From positions 1 to 12,171 of the forward strand of contig CAJWOB010000038.1 in NCBI GenBank assembly GCA_913043885.1: DNA of 12,171 nucleotides, given 5' to 3'. Under the pieces are notes generated by a model. The model had not been told where the DNA came from. It saw only the letters and a list, made by a program, of their open reading frames with translations, and ran no database searches. This document shows positions 1 to 6,091 of the stretch, one piece after another. The DNA is from an uncultured Spirochaetaceae bacterium (GTDB lineage Bacteria > Spirochaetota > Spirochaetia > SZUA-6 > Bin103). The translations under genes were made by a program, and so were the position numbers. The number at the start of each line of letters is the position of its first letter. The first letter of the stretch is position 1.

Positions 1-99
1 GCCGCTGCGCACACAAGCAGCTTGGGTCAGCGCGCGACGGAACAATGAGCGCGAGCTTTCCACTACAGCGCTCTGTGATGAGAGTGCCAGACCGTTGGC
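1..99. other. Left edge with no assignable gene
   Basis: Nothing could be assigned here. In the frame of the downstream XdhA-like sequence there are stop codons at 46-48, 76-78 and 79-81, so that reading frame cannot continue upstream. The other two plus frames stay open across this stretch, but they show no cysteine motifs of the [2Fe-2S] domain that normally precedes the FAD domain in XdhA. A frameshift near 110-145 that joins another frame to the XdhA-like one is possible but cannot be shown. Confidence 0.5.
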
Positions 100-1980
100 A
101 TGGCGGGCAGGCAGCGCTGGAGGAATGTGGCGGGCGCGCGCGCGGCCAGCCTGGAAGATGACGAGGGCAAACGCTTTGACGCACCGGTTGAGCTGAGTGA
201 GTTGCGTCGTCTGCTGGCGGCCAATCCGGCGGCCCGACTGGTGGCTGGCAGTACCGATCTGGCACTGGAAATCACCCAGCAGTTGAAGACGCTGCCGCAG
301 CTGATTTCGGTCGAGCAGATTGCCGAGCTGCATGCGTTGAACAGTGACGAGCAAAACCTGACCATCGGGTCGGCTGCCACCTACAGCGAATTTGGCCCCA
401 CCCTCAGTGCCGACTGGCCAGCCTTTGCCGGCATGCTGGAGCGCCTCGGCTCACTGCAGGTGCGTAACCGTGGCACCCTGGGCGGGAATATCGGTAACGC
501 CTCGCCCATCGGTGACATGCCGCCGCCGCTGATTGCCCTTGGTGCGCAGATCCAGCTCGATGGCGCCGACGGCGAGCGCTGGCTGGCGCTGGAAGACTTC
601 TTTGTCGACTACAAGAAAACTCTGCTGGCGCCGGGCGAATTTATCCGCGCCGTGCAGGTGCCGCGCCCGCAAGATAACCAGCGGCTGTTTATCTACAAGA
701 TTTCCAAGCGACTGGATGACGACATCTCGGCGGTGCTGGGCGCCTTCTGGCTGCAGTTTGAAGGTGACACTGTCAGCGATTGCCGTCTGGCCTTTGGCGG
801 CATGGCGGGTATCCCCAAGCGTGCCACCGGCGCCGAAGCGGCCCTGCGTGGTGCGCGCTTTGACGAAACCGCCGTGGCTGCCGCGCAGGCGGCGCTGGCA
901 GCGGCGGTCGATGGCATCGAGCCGGCGCTGCGCGCGGCCCTGGAGCGGGCGGTGGACAACGTGCGCGCCTATCAGCAGCACATCCGTCCCCAGGCGCCGC
1001 CGCCTCTCAGCCTGGCTGGTGCGGAGGTAGGGTTGCGCTTCACTCCCGTTGCCAGCGCCGGGCTGTTGGTGCCGGGTGGGTCGGGTGCCTACCCCTCCAC
1101 GCTCATCATGCTCGCCGTTCCGGCACAGGAGGCCGGGGTGGGCACCCTTGCCGTCGCCACGCCGCCTCGCCCAGGCGGAGATCGGCCTGAGGTGGATGCC
1201 ACCGTTCTGGCGGTATGCCGCATGCTCGGCATCGAGATGGTCTATCGAATCGGTGGCGCGGCGGTGGGCGCAATGGCTCTGGGGACCGGTCACATTCGGC
1301 CGGTAGAGATGCTGGCCGGTCCCGGCAACGTCTACAGCCAGCAGGCCAAGCGGCAGTTGTACGGTCAGGTGGGAGTCGACGGCCTATACGGACCTAGCGA
1401 AGTGATGCTGTGGGTGGACGAGACCGCCAACCCGGAGTGGGTGGCTGCCGACGTCTTGGCGCAGGCAGAGCACGATCCTGGGTCCGCGCTGGTGGTGGCC
1501 AGTGACGATGCGGTGCTCGAAGCGGTGGCCTCCGCGATTGTCGCGCAAAGCGCCGGCCGCCAGCGGCGCGATGCGATCGCCGGAGCGCTGGCGCAGTGGT
1601 GCGCGTTGCTTCGGGTCGCCGATGCGGAGCAGGCGCGGGCCACCATCGATCGTGTCGCCCCCGAGCATCTGACCATCGCCTGTCGCGGGGGTGAGCAGGA
1701 GGTGGCGAGGATTCGCCACGCCGGGGCGATCTTCGTGGGCGACCAGACGCCGGTGGCGAGTGGCGACTCCCTTGCCGGCCCCAGCCACTGCCTGCCTACC
1801 GGCGGGACGGCCCGCTTCGAGTCCGGCTGTAGCGTGTACACCTTCTGCAAGCGCACCAGCCTGGAGCGCTATCCAGCCGGGCTACCCGCGCAGGCAATCG
1901 ACGACATCGTCACCATTTCGTCCGCGGAAGGGTTCGAGGCGCACGCCCATAGCGCCCGGGTGCGCCACCGGCCCGATTGA
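100..1980 (+). CDS. Chimeric ORF: XdhA FAD-binding domain joined to histidinol dehydrogenase
   Basis: A 626-residue frame with two unrelated parts. Residues about 25-265 match the FAD-binding domain of the xanthine dehydrogenase small subunit: LVAGSTDLAL at 47-56, VRNRGTLGGNIGNASPIGD at 121-139, YKKTLLAPGEF at 171-181 and FGGMAGIPKRA at 232-242. The N-terminal [2Fe-2S] domains and the usual C-terminal tail are missing. Residues about 270-626 match histidinol dehydrogenase, the NAD- and zinc-dependent last step of histidine synthesis. VPGGSGAYPS (324-333) and GPGNVY are present. So are the zinc and catalytic residues: QAEH (455-458), PEHL with Glu522 and His523, Asp556, and His614 or His616. 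About 90 N-terminal HisD residues are absent. The ATG at 100 has no clear ribosome binding site. The frame may be a genuine fusion, a pseudogene or an assembly chimera. Domain identities are secure; production of a working protein is doubtful. Confidence 0.75.
   Translation: MAGRQRWRNVAGARAASLEDDEGKRFDAPVELSELRRLLAANPAARLVAGSTDLALEITQQLKTLPQLISVEQIAELHALNSDEQNLTIGSAATYSEFGPTLSADWPAFAGMLERLGSLQVRNRGTLGGNIGNASPIGDMPPPLIALGAQIQLDGADGERWLALEDFFVDYKKTLLAPGEFIRAVQVPRPQDNQRLFIYKISKRLDDDISAVLGAFWLQFEGDTVSDCRLAFGGMAGIPKRATGAEAALRGARFDETAVAAAQAALAAAVDGIEPALRAALERAVDNVRAYQQHIRPQAPPPLSLAGAEVGLRFTPVASAGLLVPGGSGAYPSTLIMLAVPAQEAGVGTLAVATPPRPGGDRPEVDATVLAVCRMLGIEMVYRIGGAAVGAMALGTGHIRPVEMLAGPGNVYSQQAKRQLYGQVGVDGLYGPSEVMLWVDETANPEWVAADVLAQAEHDPGSALVVASDDAVLEAVASAIVAQSAGRQRRDAIAGALAQWCALLRVADAEQARATIDRVAPEHLTIACRGGEQEVARIRHAGAIFVGDQTPVASGDSLAGPSHCLPTGGTARFESGCSVYTFCKRTSLERYPAGLPAQAIDDIVTISSAEGFEAHAHSARVRHRPD
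862..924 (+). other. XdhA/HisD junction zone
   Basis: XdhA similarity runs through the segment ending near RFDETAVAAAQAAL (residues 253-266). HisD similarity is clear from about EPALRAALERAVDNVRAY (274-291). Both families can carry an RFD-x-T/A-V-like stretch followed by an alanine-rich helix at this place, so the break probably lies in the GC-rich alanine codons near 880-905. This is a short region of chance homology that would favour either illegitimate recombination or a false assembly join. The exact base cannot be placed by eye. Confidence 0.6.
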
Positions 1981-2008
1981 CGCCCAGACCGCGTCGGTCC
2001 CGGCGTCA
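1978..2008. terminator. Symmetric hairpin between convergent genes, candidate bidirectional terminator
   Basis: TGACGCC at 1978-1984 is the exact reverse complement of GGCGTCA at 2002-2008. Inside it GACCG (1987-1991) pairs with CGGTC (1995-1999) around a CGT loop, leaving a symmetric 2x2 internal loop. The outer arms contain the hisD-part stop codon (TGA, 1978-1980) and the stop codon of the opposing dtxR-family gene (2006-2008). No T-tract follows on either strand, so this is not a classical intrinsic terminator. It may work as a weak terminator, an RNA 3' end stabiliser or a barrier between convergent transcripts. Confidence 0.55.
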
Positions 2009-2725
2009 GTCCGGCAACGGCACCACCAGGATCTTGGCGGCAGCGCTGGCACCCAGCGTCAGGGTGCGGCTGCCGCCCAGGGTGACCGACAGCGAGTCGG
2101 CGTCGTCGTCGCGGCGGTCGACCCGTATCCGGGTGCCGGGTACCAGGCCTTCTCGGTCGGCGAAGCGCAGGAAATTGGCATCCTGGTCGGTGACGCGGAC
2201 GATCCGCAGCTCGTCGCCGGCGCGTCGTGCGGCAAGCGCCTCGAAGTGAGTCTCGTCGATGTCCCCGGCTACCGTGGGGATGGGATCGCCGTGCGGATCT
2301 ACGCTGGGGTGGCCCATGAGCTCATCGAGGCGATCGAGCACCTTGTCCGAGATGGCGTGCTCCAAGGTCTCCGCTTCGCGATGCACCTCGGACCAATCGA
2401 GCTTGAGCACCTCGACTAGGAATAGCTCGACCAGGCGATGGCGGCGCAGCACGCTCAGTGCCAGAGCCTGGCCGCGCGTCGTCAGCTGGGTGCCACCGCG
2501 TGGCTCGTAGCTAATCAGCCCGGATCGCGCCAGCCCCTTCACCATCGAGGTGGCGGTGCCGGGTGAGACCCCAACCGCGTCGGCCAGACGCTTCATAGGC
2601 ACCTGCTCCTCCGGCGCGCCGCGCCCCTGCAGGTAGATGTGTTTTATGTAGTTCTCGACCGTGCTGCTATGCGTGCGGTCCTGGTCGTCGGCAGTGCTGG
2701 ACTCCGTCGAAGGAGAGTCGGTCAC
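2006..2725 (-). CDS. DtxR/MntR-family metal-dependent transcriptional regulator with FeoA-like C-terminus
   Basis: A 239-residue protein that, by family, represses metal-uptake genes when loaded with Fe2+ or Mn2+. After a polar tail of about 20 residues comes a winged helix-turn-helix (about 22-85) containing VENYIKHIYL and GVSPGTATSMVKGLARSGL. A dimerisation and metal-binding region (about 90-140) follows with RRHRLVE and REAETLEH, and then an SH3/FeoA-like domain (about 155-237). At the DtxR Cys102 position there is Glu119, followed by Glu122 and His123. This resembles the Glu-x-x-Glu-His arrangement of manganese-type MntR rather than iron-type DtxR. The GTG start at 2725 overlaps the ribH stop by four bases (GTGA). 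No good ribosome binding site precedes it, so translational coupling is likely. It is the last gene of the riboflavin operon. The family call is secure; the metal is an inference. Confidence 0.92.
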   Translation of the reverse strand: MTDSPSTESSTADDQDRTHSSTVENYIKHIYLQGRGAPEEQVPMKRLADAVGVSPGTATSMVKGLARSGLISYEPRGGTQLTTRGQALALSVLRRHRLVELFLVEVLKLDWSEVHREAETLEHAISDKVLDRLDELMGHPSVDPHGDPIPTVAGDIDETHFEALAARRAGDELRIVRVTDQDANFLRFADREGLVPGTRIRVDRRDDDADSLSVTLGGSRTLTLGASAAAKILVVPLPD

Positions 2726-3219
2726 GGCTTGCGGCTGCCCGCTCCCGTGCCGGCGTCGGCGTCGAGTCTGTCTAGCAGGTCGGCCGCCTCCAGTGCGGCG
2801 AGGGCTGCATCCCAGCCCAGGTTCTTCTTGAGGCCAGCCCGCTCCTGCGCCTGCTCCACGGTAGCGGCGGTAACCACCCCGAACGTGATCGGCTTGCTGG
2901 CGGCGGCGGCGGCACGCTCGAGGCCTGCCGCTGCCGAGGCGGCGATATGCAGGTGGTGATCGGTGCTGCCCTGGATTACCGCGCCAACGGCAATTACCCC
3001 CGCTAGCCGGCTCCGCTGCGCCAGCCGGCCGGCTACCAACGGGAGCTCGAACGAACCTGGCACCCAGGCGAGGAGCAGATCGTCGTCGGCGACGCCGTGG
3101 CGTCGCAGGCAGTCGCTGGCACCGTCCACCAGCGCGCGGGTGATAGTGAGATTGACTCGCGCGGCGACTATTGCGAACGCGCGGCCGCTCCCGTGGAGCT
3201 GGCCTTCGATCACCCTCAC
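2722..3219 (-). CDS. ribH: 6,7-dimethyl-8-ribityllumazine synthase (RibH)
   Basis: A 165-residue lumazine synthase. It condenses 5-amino-6-ribitylaminouracil with 3,4-dihydroxy-2-butanone 4-phosphate, the penultimate step of riboflavin synthesis, and usually assembles into pentamers or 60-mers. Seen here: FAIVAARVNLTIT (15-27), WVPGSFELP (52-60), the loop GAVIQGSTDHHLHI (79-92) with His88 at the catalytic position, FGVVTAATVEQAQERAG (113-129) and Lys131. The open frame reaches up to 3282, but the extra 21 residues lie inside the upstream gene. The GTG at 3219 overlaps that gene's TGA (GTGA), sits about 8 nt after an AGGGG sequence and gives the normal family length. Several active-site positions differ from the usual consensus: Val at the aromatic position near residue 22, and Gln-Gly-Ser where Arg-Gly-Glu/Ala is common. 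Some functional divergence is therefore possible. Confidence 0.93.
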   Translation of the reverse strand: MRVIEGQLHGSGRAFAIVAARVNLTITRALVDGASDCLRRHGVADDDLLLAWVPGSFELPLVAGRLAQRSRLAGVIAVGAVIQGSTDHHLHIAASAAAGLERAAAAASKPITFGVVTAATVEQAQERAGLKKNLGWDAALAALEAADLLDRLDADAGTGAGSRKP

Positions 3220-4520
3220 CCGTTCATCCCCTGGTCGCCATTCGCTACCCGCAGGCGGCTGGACGGCTCGACATAGCGACATATTTGCTCCACCGAGACT
3301 ATCGGCAGGTGGTGCGCTGCCGCGAGGGCGGACAGGGCGCTGCCGCGGGCCATCGTGCCGTCGGCATCCAGGATCTCACACAGGACGCCCACCGGCACGT
3401 CGCCGGCGAGGCGACACAGCTCCACCACCGCTTCGGTATGCCCCCGGCGTGCCATGAGGCCACCGGCATCCGCCACGATCGGGAACACGTGCCCGGGTCG
3501 TGCCAGCTCGTCGGGCGGCGTGGCGGCGTCTGCCAGCGCCCGCAGGGTGGCGGCGCGGTCGGCAGCGGAGACGCCAGTGGTGGTACCCGATCTGGCATCG
3601 ACCGAAACCGAGAACGCCGTGCCGTGGAGCGCGTTGTTGTGGGCGGTCATGTCGCCAAGCGACAACTGGACAGCCCGCGCGGCGGTCAGCGGGGCGCACA
3701 CCACGCCACGACCGTGGGTGACCATGAAGTTGACCGTATCGGCGGTCGCGGTCGATGCCAGGCCCACGAGATCTCCCTCGTTCTCCCGGTCTTCGTCGTC
3801 GGTGACGATAATCAACCGTCCGGAGGAGAGCGCCGCGACCGCCGCCTCGACCGCAATGGTGCTGGCCGCCGCGTCGAGCTGCTGGGCCCTGCGGGCCGAT
3901 ACCGCTGCCTCGTCGGTAACCGCCGCCCCGTCTGGGGGGCCGTGGAGCTGCTGCTGCTCGATGTACTTGGCGATCATGTCCACCTCGATGTTCACCAGGT
4001 CGCCGGCGCCGCGATCGGTGAGCGCGGTATGGGATGCGGTGTAGGGCACGATCGTGAAGCCGACGCGATTGGCGATGAGGCGCGCGACGGTGAGGCTGAC
4101 GCCGTCGACCGTCAGCGAGCCCTCGAGAACGATATAGCGGAGTAGGTGCTCGGGCACGGCGATTTCGAGATAGCGCTGCCCGTCGCTCCAGCCCACGACC
4201 GTGGCGGTGGCGTTGACGTGTCCCTGTACCAGGTGCCCGTCCAGGCGGTCGCCCAGCCGCAGCGGTCGCTCCAGGTTGGCCCGTGCTCCCACCGCAAGCG
4301 TGCCGAGACTGGTCTTTGCCAGCGTCGCTCCCACCGCTTCGAACACCGCCCGACGTCCGTCGAGTCGGGTGACGGTCTGGCACACCCCGTTGACGGCGAT
4401 GGAATCGCCGGGCGCGGACTCCGCGAAGACCTGGTCCGCATCCACGGCGAACCGAATCCCGTCTGCGAGATCCTCTCGCTCGGCTACGCGTCCCACCTCT
4501 TCGACGATACCTGAGAACAT
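3216..4520 (-). CDS. ribE-ribB: Riboflavin synthase (RibE) fused to 3,4-dihydroxy-2-butanone 4-phosphate synthase (RibB)
   Basis: A 434-residue bifunctional enzyme. Residues 1-190 are a complete two-barrel riboflavin synthase alpha chain: MFSGIVEE at the start, AVNGVCQTV with Cys47, HLVQGHV with His101, VDGVSLTV with Ser142, and VNIEVDMIAKYIE at 176-188. This domain dismutates two lumazine molecules to riboflavin. After an Ala/Gln-rich linker (about 190-220), residues 221-418 are RibB, which makes the four-carbon unit from ribulose 5-phosphate: DDEDRENEGDL (241-251), HGRGVVCAPL (269-278), RPGHVFP (341-347), RRGHTEA (358-364) and DGTMAR (387-392). The protein ends after RibB, so the GTP cyclohydrolase II domain found in RibBA enzymes is absent. 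The ATG at 4520 follows an AGGAG (4526-4530) and lies 2 nt after the ribD stop. Both domains look intact, and the order RibE-RibB in one chain is unusual. Confidence 0.93.
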   Translation of the reverse strand: MFSGIVEEVGRVAEREDLADGIRFAVDADQVFAESAPGDSIAVNGVCQTVTRLDGRRAVFEAVGATLAKTSLGTLAVGARANLERPLRLGDRLDGHLVQGHVNATATVVGWSDGQRYLEIAVPEHLLRYIVLEGSLTVDGVSLTVARLIANRVGFTIVPYTASHTALTDRGAGDLVNIEVDMIAKYIEQQQLHGPPDGAAVTDEAAVSARRAQQLDAAASTIAVEAAVAALSSGRLIIVTDDEDRENEGDLVGLASTATADTVNFMVTHGRGVVCAPLTAARAVQLSLGDMTAHNNALHGTAFSVSVDARSGTTTGVSAADRAATLRALADAATPPDELARPGHVFPIVADAGGLMARRGHTEAVVELCRLAGDVPVGVLCEILDADGTMARGSALSALAAAHHLPIVSVEQICRYVEPSSRLRVANGDQGMNG

Positions 4521-4522
4521 GA

Positions 4523-5761
4523 TTACTCCTGTGCCGCCAGCACGGCAGCGCTTGCGTCGCGGCGGGCCGGCATGACGGCCTGCCGAATGGGCGGCAGCGA
4601 CCGATATCCGGTCGCCACCGCCTGATCACCTATCGCGGTAATCGAGAACTGCTCGAGGCGAGGCGCGTCGGCGAGGCGCTGCAACGCCAGCGGCCCGATG
4701 GGGTCTACACCGTCGCCGACCAGTGTCGGCGCTATAAAGGCGGTCAGCTGGTCGAAGAGCCCCTGGCGCACGAACGACGTGTATACCGCCTGTCCTCCCT
4801 CCACCAGGATCGAGCGCACGCCGAGCAGCCACAGCGCATCCAGTACGCCCGCCACGTCGACACCAACCTCTCCCGGGGCCGCGGCTGGCACCCGCAGCAC
4901 GGTGGCACCGCTCCGCTCGAAGGCCTGGGAGCGGGTGTCAGCGCCCGCTGCCTCGCCCACCCCTAGTGGGCCGCTCACGCACACCACCGTGCGCGCCGCG
5001 TGGGCGTCGCTGAACATCCGTAGCTCGGGCGGGGTGCGCGCGTGGCTGTCCAGTACCACACGCCACGGTTGGGTGCGTCCCGCCGCCTGCGGACGGCGAT
5101 CGGTAAGCTGTGGGTCGTCCGCGGCGGCGGTTCCACGGCCCACCAGCACCGCATCGTGCTCGCCGCGCAGACGGTGCACGTGCTCACGTGCACTATCGTC
5201 GGTAATCCACCGTGAGTGGCCGCTACGGGTGGCGATGCGACCGTCCAGGGTTTGCGCCACTTTCAGATGCACGAACGGTCGCCGTAACACTTCGTTGGTG
5301 AAGTAGGCGATGTTGATCGGCAGCGCCTCGTCGACGCCCAACCCGACGACGACCTCGATGCCCGCCGCCCGTAGCTGCCGCATCCCCTCCCCGGCGACGT
5401 GGGGGTTGGGGTCGCAGCTGGCGACCACCACGCGCGCGACGCCCTCGCGGATTATGCGGTCGGTGCAGGGCTGCGTGAGCTTCCCGCTCGGATGGGTGTC
5501 GTCAGCCCCGTAGCTGGTCGCGCACGGCTCGAGGTTGCAGTAGAGGGTGGCACCGGCCGCCGCGCCGGCGCAGGCGTCCAGCCCGGCCACTTCCGCGTGT
5601 CGCTCACCGTGGCGCGCGTGGAACCCTTCACCGATGACGCGGCCGCCGCGGACGACCAGCGAGCCGACCAGCGGATTGGGCGACACCAGGCCGCGTCCAC
5701 GCTCGGCGAGTGAAAGCGTGCGCCGGATCAGTTGGAGGTCGTTGCGCGTCTGATGGTCCAC
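4523..5761 (-). CDS. ribD: Bifunctional diaminohydroxyphosphoribosylaminopyrimidine deaminase/5-amino-6-(5-phosphoribosylamino)uracil reductase (RibD)
   Basis: A 412-residue RibD catalysing the second and third steps from GTP to riboflavin. The N-terminal deaminase (about 8-145) has SPNPLVG (27-33) and the zinc motif HAE at 55-57 with LEPC (Cys80) and QPC (Cys99). The C-terminal NADPH-dependent reductase (about 160-390) has KVAQTLDGRIA (167-177), SRWITDDSARE (183-193), VGRGTAAADDP (207-217) and LVEGGQAVYTSF (319-330). The spacing between the two zinc cysteines is 18 residues instead of the usual 8, an in-frame insertion. The GTG at 5761 is chosen because the homologous N-terminus starts just after it. 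The open frame continues up to 5947, but that part runs through the riboswitch. The ribosome binding site is weak. It is the first gene of the rib operon and is followed 2 nt later by ribE-ribB. Confidence 0.92.
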   Translation of the reverse strand: MDHQTRNDLQLIRRTLSLAERGRGLVSPNPLVGSLVVRGGRVIGEGFHARHGERHAEVAGLDACAGAAAGATLYCNLEPCATSYGADDTHPSGKLTQPCTDRIIREGVARVVVASCDPNPHVAGEGMRQLRAAGIEVVVGLGVDEALPINIAYFTNEVLRRPFVHLKVAQTLDGRIATRSGHSRWITDDSAREHVHRLRGEHDAVLVGRGTAAADDPQLTDRRPQAAGRTQPWRVVLDSHARTPPELRMFSDAHAARTVVCVSGPLGVGEAAGADTRSQAFERSGATVLRVPAAAPGEVGVDVAGVLDALWLLGVRSILVEGGQAVYTSFVRQGLFDQLTAFIAPTLVGDGVDPIGPLALQRLADAPRLEQFSITAIGDQAVATGYRSLPPIRQAVMPARRDASAAVLAAQE

Positions 5762-5906
5762 ACCCGTCCGTGGGGCCTGTGGTGAGGGGAGAGCGCGCCT
5801 CGGCGGGGCGCGGCGCCCACGCCCACTACACGCTGCGGGTGTGCAGACATACTCCACACCCGGGCGCTGCCGCATGGCCGTGCCGCCGCATCGGCGCGGT
5901 TCTGCT
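5758..5906 (-). promoter_or_regulatory. Leader between FMN riboswitch and ribD; candidate expression platform
   Basis: The leader is about 145 nt and structured. CTCTCCC (minus strand, 5793-5787) is fully complementary to the conserved riboswitch 3' GGGAGAG (5918-5912), a possible alternative pairing. The RNA segment 5782-5758 can fold as CCACA, bulge GG, CCC, 7-nt loop, GGG, TGTGG, which places the proposed GTG start of ribD (5761-5759) inside the 3' arm. A further 8-bp inverted repeat with an 11-nt loop lies at 5836-5843/5855-5862. No hairpin is followed by a T-run, which favours control of translation initiation over transcription termination. The pairings are seen; their switching role is inferred. 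Confidence 0.5.
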
Positions 5907-6053
5907 GGAACCTCTCCCATCCGGACTATCACCGTCGGCACCGGCATCTCACCGGTTCAGTCCCCGTTTCCAGGGAGTCGCGGGCTGTCGGTGGCTTCGG
6001 ACGCGCCGCAGCCACCACCGCCGGTCTGGAATTACACCAGGCCCCGAAGTTCC
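5907..6053 (-). promoter_or_regulatory. FMN riboswitch (RFN element)
   Basis: The transcript of the minus strand carries the conserved FMN aptamer. P1 is GGAAC (6053-6049) paired with GTTCC (5911-5907). It is followed by CTTCGGGGC, the P2 loop with TGTAATTCC, and ACCGGCGGT. P3 is formed by GGTGGCT (6016-6010) and AGCCACC (5996-5990). Then come the P5-like hairpin CCGGTGAGATGCCGG, the block GCCGACGGT and the terminal block AGTCCGGATGGGAGAG. These blocks, their order and their spacing are diagnostic. FMN binding is known to repress riboflavin genes. Here it sits directly before ribD and should control the whole four-gene operon. Confidence 0.96.
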
Positions 6054-6061
6054 TCACCCAC

Positions 6062-6091
6062 ACTGTAGTTGGGCGCCAACCCTGCGGTCAA
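6062..6091 (-). promoter_or_regulatory. Sigma70-like promoter of the rib operon
   Basis: On the minus strand a -35 TTGACC (6091-6086) is followed after 18 bases by a -10 TACAGT (6067-6062). Transcription would begin near 6054-6056, immediately before the first P1 base of the FMN riboswitch at 6053, so nearly the whole 5' leader is aptamer. The spacer contains the inverted repeat GTTGG-GCG-CCAAC (6068-6080). The position relative to the riboswitch is the main support. Confidence 0.65.

Noticed and set aside
3216..3860. RibB domain as part of a RibBA enzyme
   Set aside because: The frame ends shortly after the RibB domain and no cyclohydrolase II cysteine motif is present downstream, where ribH begins at once.
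3171..4145. A 324-residue plus-strand open frame opposite ribH and ribE-ribB
   Set aside because: Rich in Arg, Gly and His with no family similarity; it is the antisense shadow of clear riboflavin genes.
3376..4629. A 417-residue minus-strand open frame overlapping ribE-ribB and the ribD end
   Set aside because: Extremely Arg-rich out-of-frame reading of the same strand; the overlapping frame has full RibE and RibB motifs.
5836..5862. Inverted repeat CGGGTGTG/CACACCCG as a transcription terminator of the riboswitch
   Set aside because: The 8-bp stem has an 11-nt loop and no T-run follows in the direction of transcription, so it is only noted as a structural element of the leader.
5762..5947. 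RibD starting at an ATG at 5947 or 5875
   Set aside because: The added residues would be translated from the FMN riboswitch or its leader, show no RibD similarity and lack ribosome binding sites.
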